Below are positions 60,098 through 64,000 of a stretch of DNA of 64,000 nucleotides, in pieces. A model generated the notes under the pieces. It saw nothing but the letters and a program-made list of their open reading frames with translations. It was not told the origin of the DNA and did no database searches. The stretch comes from Pseudonocardia autotrophica (GTDB lineage: Bacteria; Actinomycetota; Actinomycetes; Mycobacteriales; Pseudonocardiaceae): positions 620,001 to 684,000 of the forward strand of contig NZ_JNYD01000003.1 in assembly GCF_000717175.1 (NCBI RefSeq). Direction: 5' to 3'. The number at the start of each line of letters is the position of its first letter. The first letter of the stretch is position 1. The translations under genes and the position numbers were made by a program.

Positions 60098-60697
60098 TCA
60101 CCCGCGTTCGGGGGGCGGCGGCAGCGGCAGGGTCCGGCCCAGCACGGCGAAGGGCCTGCTGTCGCCGGTGAACCGGTGGTCGCGCAGCACGTCCTCGAAG
60201 CCGAGCCTGCGGTAGAGCCGCCACGCCCGGCCGGGGGCGCGCGGCGCGTACTCCGGTGTGGACAGCAGGACCATGTGGTGCCCCACGCCGTCGAGCAGCG
60301 CGCGCAGCATGCCCTCGCCGAGCCGGGAGCCCTGCGCGTCCGGCCGGACGTGCAGCTCGGTGAGCTCGAAGTAGTCGTGCAGCCAGTCCGGCTGGGCGGG
60401 GTCCCGGGCGGCGCCGCGCGCGGCGAGCCCCCGCCGGACCTCCTCGAACCACCACTGCCCGGGCCCGCCCGAGTACCCGTAGGCGATCCCGATCAGGTGG
60501 CCGCCCGGGTCCATCCAACCGACGCAGCGCCACCCGGCGCGGCGGGTGTGCTCGAGCCAGAGGTTGCGGCGCTGGCGCGCGGTGCCGGGCGGGTAGCCCA
60601 TCGCGGCCACGTAGACGTCGAGCGCCTCGCCGAGGTGGTCGGCCAGCTCGACCGACGACAGCGCGACCAGCCGCGGCCGGGCGGGCGCCGCGGTCAT
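60098..60697 (-). CDS. GNAT-family N-acetyltransferase, Rv2170-like
   Basis: A 199-residue acyltransferase. LTELHVRPDAQGSRLGEGML in the middle holds the acetyl-CoA pyrophosphate loop Q/RxxGxG/A, and APGRAWRLYRRLGFED closes the fold. The opening (ALDVYVAAMGYPPGTARQRR) matches the Rv2170 type, reported to acetylate lysines of isocitrate dehydrogenase. Start ATG 60697 has CCGGAG 9 nt before. It lies just upstream of lppM as in mycobacteria. Substrate is unproven here. Confidence 0.8.
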   Translation of the reverse strand: MTAAPARPRLVALSSVELADHLGEALDVYVAAMGYPPGTARQRRNLWLEHTRRAGWRCVGWMDPGGHLIGIAYGYSGGPGQWWFEEVRRGLAARGAARDPAQPDWLHDYFELTELHVRPDAQGSRLGEGMLRALLDGVGHHMVLLSTPEYAPRAPGRAWRLYRRLGFEDVLRDHRFTGDSRPFAVLGRTLPLPPPPERG

Positions 60698-60882
60698 CGG
60701 GCGGGCTCCGGGCGCGGGCGGGTCATGCGGCCATCTCACCACGGGACGCAACAGGGGGCAGGCGCCGACGGCCGGAGCCCCTCGACCGCACCGGTTCCGT
60801 CGGTGGTGACCGGTAGGAGAAGGGCGTGCACACACGGGGCGGGGAGCCCTCCGGGACGTCCTCGGGGTGGCGCGGTCCCGAC

Positions 60883-60911
60883 TTGACGGCCCGCGCCGGA
60901 CACGCTTCACT
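60883..60911 (+). promoter_or_regulatory. Promoter of the DUF6504-HEPN genes
   Basis: TTGACG (60883-60888) and TTCACT (60906-60911) are 17 bp apart. The -10 box is weak, but the LexA palindrome starts 8 bp after it, so a bound repressor would cover the start point. Confidence 0.5.
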
Positions 60912-60918
60912 GGACGAG

Positions 60919-60934
60919 TCGAACGCATGTTCGA
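60919..60934. promoter_or_regulatory. Perfect LexA (SOS) box
   Basis: TCGAAC-gcat-GTTCGA is a full match to the Gram-positive/actinobacterial SOS box (TCGAAC-N4-GTTCGA). It lies directly downstream of the promoter at 60883-60911 and 149 bp before the DUF6504 start. Confidence 0.85.
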
Positions 60935-61082
60935 TCCAGGTCGGTCCCGGGGGCGGGGTGGGGGAAGCACCCCCTCCCCGGGTCGGTCTGCGCTGTCCGT
61001 ACCGACCCCGCCGGCCCGCACCGGCGCGGGCCGGTGCTCGTGTCCAGCCGGGTCCCAGCCGGCCGGAAGGGGAGTGATCTCC

Positions 61083-61406
61083 GTGAGCACCTTCTCCCGG
61101 GTGTTCGGGCCCCGCGAGCCCGCACCGGTCCAGGTCCGCTGGCTCGAGGGCGAGCCGGTGGAGTTCGAACGCAGGCCCGCCCGCCGCGGGTCCCGGTACC
61201 TGGTGACGGACGTCCGCGAGCGGTGGATCGAGGAGTCGCCGTGGCCGTTCCCGTCGCCGATGCCGATCGGCGGCGACCAGCTGCGCTGCTGGCGGGTGGA
61301 GGCCCGGTCGGCGGAGTCACCGCAGGAGCCCGCCCGGGAGTTCGTGCTGCGGATGCGCGCGGGCCCCGGTGTGTGGGACCTGGTGCGCGTGCCGGAGGCC
61401 GGATGA
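61083..61406 (+). CDS. DUF6504-family protein under probable SOS control
   Basis: A 107-residue protein: PVQVRWLEGEPVEFERRPAR opening, then RGSRYLVTDVRERWIEESPW and EFVLRMRAGPGVWDLVRVPE, all typical of the short domain DUF6504. I recall relatives encoded beside the actinobacterial SOS mutasome (ImuB, DnaE2) but cannot confirm it here. GTG 61083 is chosen for GGGGAG 9 nt before; GTG 61074 would overlap that site. A LexA box upstream marks it as damage-inducible. Molecular role unknown. Confidence 0.75.
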   Translation: MSTFSRVFGPREPAPVQVRWLEGEPVEFERRPARRGSRYLVTDVRERWIEESPWPFPSPMPIGGDQLRCWRVEARSAESPQEPAREFVLRMRAGPGVWDLVRVPEAG

Positions 61407-61543
61407 GCGGCGGCCGGGGGTGCCGGCCGGCACCGGCGTCGCGAGCGGTGCGGGGCAGGGCACAGGGGAGAGCACGGGGGACGGCACGGGGACCCGCAGT
61501 GGTGCGGGTGTGCAGGGCGAGCGTGAGGACCGGAGGAGCGGAC

Positions 61544-61951
61544 ATGACGATCACGACGAGCGAGCGGGCGCCGGCTGCGCCCGTGTCGAAGGCGGCGCTG
61601 GGCCTGCTGCGGCAGGCCGCGGAGTGCGTGGCGGACGGGTACCGCGCGCCGGAGCCGCTGCTGCGTTACCCGGCGGCGTACCTCGCCGCGCTGCGGGCCG
61701 GCGCCGCGGTCCTGGCGGCGCGGGCGGTCCCGGAGCAGCGGCGCGGGCGGCCGCGAAGCGTCTGGCAGCTGCTCGGCGACATCGCGCCGGAGCTGGGGGA
61801 GTGGGCCGCCTTCTTCGCGTCCTGCTCGGACACCCGGGCGGCGGCCGAGGCGGGCATCTCCCGGCTGGTCACCCGCCGCGAGGCGGACGACCTGCTGCGG
61901 CAGGCCGAGCAGTTCGTGGGGATCGTGCGGGAGCTGCTCGTCGACCGCTGA
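61544..61951 (+). CDS. SAV_6107-type HEPN-domain protein
   Basis: A 135-residue all-helical protein: SKAALGLLRQAAECVADGYR, PLLRYPAAYLAALRAGAAVL and WQLLGDIAPELGEWAAFFA correspond to the SAV_6107 HEPN family. HEPN RNases usually have RxxxxH; the typical motif is not clearly present, so activity is doubtful. ATG 61544 follows GGAGGAG. It lies 137 bp after the DUF6504 gene in the same direction and may share the LexA-controlled promoter. It converges on the ParA gene. Confidence 0.75.
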   Translation: MTITTSERAPAAPVSKAALGLLRQAAECVADGYRAPEPLLRYPAAYLAALRAGAAVLAARAVPEQRRGRPRSVWQLLGDIAPELGEWAAFFASCSDTRAAAEAGISRLVTRREADDLLRQAEQFVGIVRELLVDR

Positions 61952-61985
61952 GTAATCGCCGGCCGGGAAGTGGGGTCCGGGCCGG

Positions 61986-62807
61986 TCAGCCCCGGGAGCG
62001 GGAGCGCAGCAGCCGCCCGAGGAGGGCGGTGAACACCGCCGCGACCTCGCGGGCGCCGGGCGTGTCCCAGGACTGGATCGGCAGGCAGGCGCCCTGCGCC
62101 TGCTGCACCGCGGAGCGGTCCGGCAGCACGCTGCCGAACACCAGCGGGCCGAACAGCTCCCGCAGCTCCGCGATCCGGTAGTCGTGCTCGGCGTTGCGCG
62201 GGCGCACCCGGTTGACCAGCACGCCGAGCGGCTGCAGGGCCGGGTTGCCGCGGTCGCGCTCGGCCTGCACGGCGTCGAAGGCCCGTTGCACCCCGGACAC
62301 CGCGAACATCGTGGGATCGGTCACCAGGATCGCCCGGTCCGAGGCCGCGAGGGCGCTGCGGGTGAGCTGCCCCAGCGAGGGCGGGCAGTCGATGATCACC
62401 AGCTGGTAGGGCTCGCCGGGCTTCTCGTCCGTGCGGCCGAGGCTGGAGCCCAGGTCGGGGTCGTCGAGCCGGGAGAGCGCGCGGGCCAGCCGCTCGAGCT
62501 GCTTGGTGCTCGGGTCCGGGTGGTTGTGCCGCTCGTTCTGCTCCGAGCCCACCAGCACGTCCAGCCCCTCGCCCCAGGCGCTCGTCGCGATGGCGCGGCG
62601 CAGCACCGAGCGGCTCGGTTCGTCCAGCACGTCCGCGACGGTGCCCGTGGTGGGCTCGACGTCGAGCGCGATGGTGGCGTTGGCCTGGGGATCCAGGTCC
62701 ACGAGGAGGGTGGGGATGCCGTGGTGCAGCGCGGCACCGGCGAGACCGAGGGCGACGGTGGTCTTGCCGACCCCGCCCTTCAGGCTCAGCGTGGCGACGA
62801 CCTGCAC
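61986..62807 (-). CDS. Orphan ParA/Soj-family ATPase
   Basis: A 273-residue Walker-type ATPase. Deviant Walker A KGGVGKTT at residues 9-16 (two lysines), switch I in DLDPQANAT, Walker B in QLVIIDCPPSLG. There is no N-terminal helix-turn-helix as in plasmid ParA, and no parB-like gene or parS site is nearby. Actinobacteria carry several such orphan ParA proteins for positioning other cargos. GTG 62807 is supported by TAGGTT 7 nt upstream. Confidence 0.87.
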   Translation of the reverse strand: MQVVATLSLKGGVGKTTVALGLAGAALHHGIPTLLVDLDPQANATIALDVEPTTGTVADVLDEPSRSVLRRAIATSAWGEGLDVLVGSEQNERHNHPDPSTKQLERLARALSRLDDPDLGSSLGRTDEKPGEPYQLVIIDCPPSLGQLTRSALAASDRAILVTDPTMFAVSGVQRAFDAVQAERDRGNPALQPLGVLVNRVRPRNAEHDYRIAELRELFGPLVFGSVLPDRSAVQQAQGACLPIQSWDTPGAREVAAVFTALLGRLLRSRSRG

Positions 62808-62814
62808 GGCGATC

Positions 62815-62820
62815 AACCTA
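62815..62820 (-). promoter_or_regulatory. -10 box of the orphan ParA gene, leaderless spacing
   Basis: Minus-strand TAGGTT, 7 nt before GTG 62807. Confidence 0.5.
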
Positions 62821-62853
62821 CAGTCTCGGCGCCACGGCACGTGCGGGCGCCAC

Positions 62854-62859
62854 TAGGCT
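62854..62859 (+). promoter_or_regulatory. -10 box of the methyltransferase gene, leaderless spacing
   Basis: TAGGCT, 6 nt before GTG 62866. Confidence 0.5.
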
Positions 62860-62865
62860 GCCCGT

Positions 62866-63645
62866 GTGAACGCGGTGGCAGGCGAGCGTCCGGGAACCGT
62901 GAGCGGAGGGGCGGTCCGCCGTGTCCTCGACGCGGAGGTCGAGCGGGCGCGGTCGGCCCGGCCCGACGGCCGGCCCCGGGTGGTCGACGTCGGCGGCGGC
63001 AGCGGCTCGTGGGCGGTGCCCCTGGCCGCGGCGGGCTGCGCGGTGACGGTCGTCGACGTCAGCCCCAACGCCCTGGCCGCGCTCGAGCGCCGCGCCCGCG
63101 AGGCCGAGGTGCACGCGCTCGTCACGCCGGTGCAGGGCGACGCGGACCAGCTGCCCGAGGTCGTGGCCGATCTCATCGACTCCGGCGGCGCCGACCTGGT
63201 GCTCGGGCACGGGCTGCTCGAGGTGGTCGACGACCCGGCGCGGGCCGCGGCCTCGCTCGCCGCGGTGGCAGCCCCGGGCGCGGCCGTGTCGGTGCTGGCC
63301 ACGAGCCGGCACGCCGCCGTGCTCTGGCACGTCCTGGCCGGCCGGCTGGACGAGGCGCGCGCCGTCCTCACCGATCCGGACGGGCGGTACGGGCCGGACG
63401 ACACCCTCCGCCGCCGGCTCGACGGGCCCGCGGTCACGGCGCTCCTGGAGGACACCCGGCGGCTGCGCGTCGAGCTGGTGCAGGGCGACGGGCTCCTCGA
63501 GGCCTGGTTGCCCCACGCCGTCCGGGACGGCGGTCACGCGGACATGCGGGGTGCCGCGGAGCTCGAGGACCTCGCCGCCGGGGTCCCCGCCCTGCGCGAG
63601 GTCGCCGCGCGGCTGCACGTCCTGGCGCGTGCCGTCGCGCCCTGA
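62866..63645 (+). CDS. Class I SAM-dependent methyltransferase
   Basis: A 259-residue methyltransferase. The SAM loop is VVDVGGGSGSWAVPLAAAG near residue 40, the acidic residue after strand 2 is in VTVVDVSPNALAALE, and GADLVLGHGLLEVVDDPARA is motif IV-like. It resembles actinobacterial small-molecule or rRNA-type methyltransferases encoded near dcw genes; no substrate can be named. GTG 62866 is placed by promoter spacing. A hairpin follows. Confidence 0.83.
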   Translation: MNAVAGERPGTVSGGAVRRVLDAEVERARSARPDGRPRVVDVGGGSGSWAVPLAAAGCAVTVVDVSPNALAALERRAREAEVHALVTPVQGDADQLPEVVADLIDSGGADLVLGHGLLEVVDDPARAAASLAAVAAPGAAVSVLATSRHAAVLWHVLAGRLDEARAVLTDPDGRYGPDDTLRRRLDGPAVTALLEDTRRLRVELVQGDGLLEAWLPHAVRDGGHADMRGAAELEDLAAGVPALREVAARLHVLARAVAP

Positions 63646-63655
63646 GCGCTCCGAG

Positions 63656-63675
63656 CGCCCGGAGCACTCCGGGCG
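63656..63675 (+). terminator. Hairpin terminator of the methyltransferase gene
   Basis: An 8-bp perfect stem (63656-63663 with 63668-63675) with a GCAC loop, 10 bp after the stop codon. Confidence 0.6.
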
Positions 63676-63697
63676 GCTGTCCCACCTGGACGGGAAT

Positions 63698-63715
63698 AGG
63701 TGAGATCGATCACCT
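63698..63715. promoter_or_regulatory. Crp/GlxR-like site upstream of the DUF3040 gene
   Basis: AGGTGA-gatcga-TCACCT is a perfect 6-bp inverted repeat with the GTGA-N6-TCAC core. It lies 177 bp before the DUF3040 start; TATCCT near 63797-63802 may be the -10 box. Confidence 0.4.
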
Positions 63716-63891
63716 CTCGGCCGGTGCGGGCGGCCGTTCGAAGATCGGTCTGCCCGGGTTGTGACCTCCGGGTAGTGGACCAGCGCTTTGCCTCGTATCC
63801 TCTTGGTCAGACGCCCATCCCGGGCGCTCGTCCGGCCACCCGCGCACCACGGTTGGCAGGACATCCCGTGACCGTTGTGCCGGAGGACGTC

Positions 63892-64000
63892 ATGCCCCTC
63901 TCCGAGCACGAGCAGCGCCTGCTCGAACAGATCGAGCGTGCTCTCTACGCCGAGGACCCCAAGTTCGCCTCGACCGTGCGCGGCTCCAAGCTGCGCAAAC
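63892..64000 (+). CDS. DUF3040-family membrane protein, 5' end only
   Basis: The first 36 residues begin MPLSEHEQRLLEQIERALYA and continue EDPKFASTVRGSKLRK, the characteristic start of DUF3040 proteins such as Rv2169c. Family members have two membrane helices further on, beyond the window. ATG 63892 has CGGAGG before it; GTG 63868 in frame is also open. In mycobacteria this gene precedes mraZ and the division/cell-wall cluster, which probably lies to the right. Confidence 0.88.
   Translation, partial: MPLSEHEQRLLEQIERALYAEDPKFASTVRGSKLRK

Larger units (their letters stand above)
60698..61082. other. Intergenic region carrying an SOS-type promoter
   Basis: About 385 bp without a convincing gene. 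It holds the promoter and LexA box described below, then a 130-bp GC-rich leader (60935-61066) with several G/C runs ahead of the DUF6504 ribosome site. Confidence 0.5.

Overview
The window comes from a very GC-rich actinobacterium, most likely a Pseudonocardia-type member of the Pseudonocardiales. Three things point there. Codon usage is dominated by G/C third positions and many genes use GTG starts. The right half follows the gene order that I recall for Mycobacterium tuberculosis Rv2165c-Rv2200c: ctaE-qcrCAB, trpD, DEDDh/GIY-YIG nuclease, NlpC/P60 hydrolase, pimB', fadD15, SRPBCC protein, ArsA-like ATPase, plsC-like, short exoribonuclease, aroG, pknL, Rv2175c-like, mptA, idsA2, metF-like, lppM, GNAT, DUF3040. 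Many genes also lie 6-7 nt downstream of a TAnnnT box, which suggests leaderless mRNAs.

Left third (1-24,110), metabolism and regulation. Bases 1-3,640 hold a dormancy (DosR) module: an Acg-type nitroreductase, a two-GAF DosS-like kinase and a dosR gene split by a one-base frameshift. An ECF sigma factor with a membrane partner follows, then a gene-poor, decayed stretch (5,181-6,558), a permease/CGNR regulator pair, an Asp-nucleophile hydrolase and a DGPF/YCII protein with its ECF42-like sigma factor. Next come a FadR-type regulator divergent from lutABC (lactate oxidation), a two-subunit CoA-transferase, and pcaB with a PcaR-like IclR regulator. After these are a short luciferase-like oxidoreductase, an AlkZ-like glycosylase, a GlxA/AraC-type regulator and the ferredoxin-NADP reductase fprA.

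Middle (24,110-50,740), core functions. The respiratory operon ctaE-qcrC-qcrA-qcrB is divergent from a pseudo-receiver gene translationally linked to trpD. A secreted GH16 glycanase, an Lrp-type ligand-binding protein, an exonuclease/GIY-YIG nuclease, an NYN-domain protein, a RipC-like peptidoglycan hydrolase, the phosphatidylinositol-mannoside enzyme PimB', FadD15, two SRPBCC-like proteins, an ArsA-like ATPase, a ROK kinase, an acyltransferase, an orphan sugar-binding lipoprotein and the DAHP synthase follow.

Right end (50,740-64,000), signalling, envelope and DNA damage. pknL (kinase plus PASTA domains) lies opposite its probable DNA-binding substrate. A prenyl/carotenoid/mannan operon reads idsA-crtI-mptA-crtB. 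metF, lppM and a GNAT gene lead to a perfect LexA (SOS) box in front of a DUF6504 gene and a HEPN gene. An orphan ParA, a methyltransferase and the first codons of a DUF3040 gene end the window. No tRNA, rRNA, CRISPR array or intact insertion sequence was seen. The strongest leads are the frameshifted dosR, the SOS-boxed DUF6504-HEPN pair, the mptA gene inside a carotenoid operon, and the recurrent leaderless promoter architecture.
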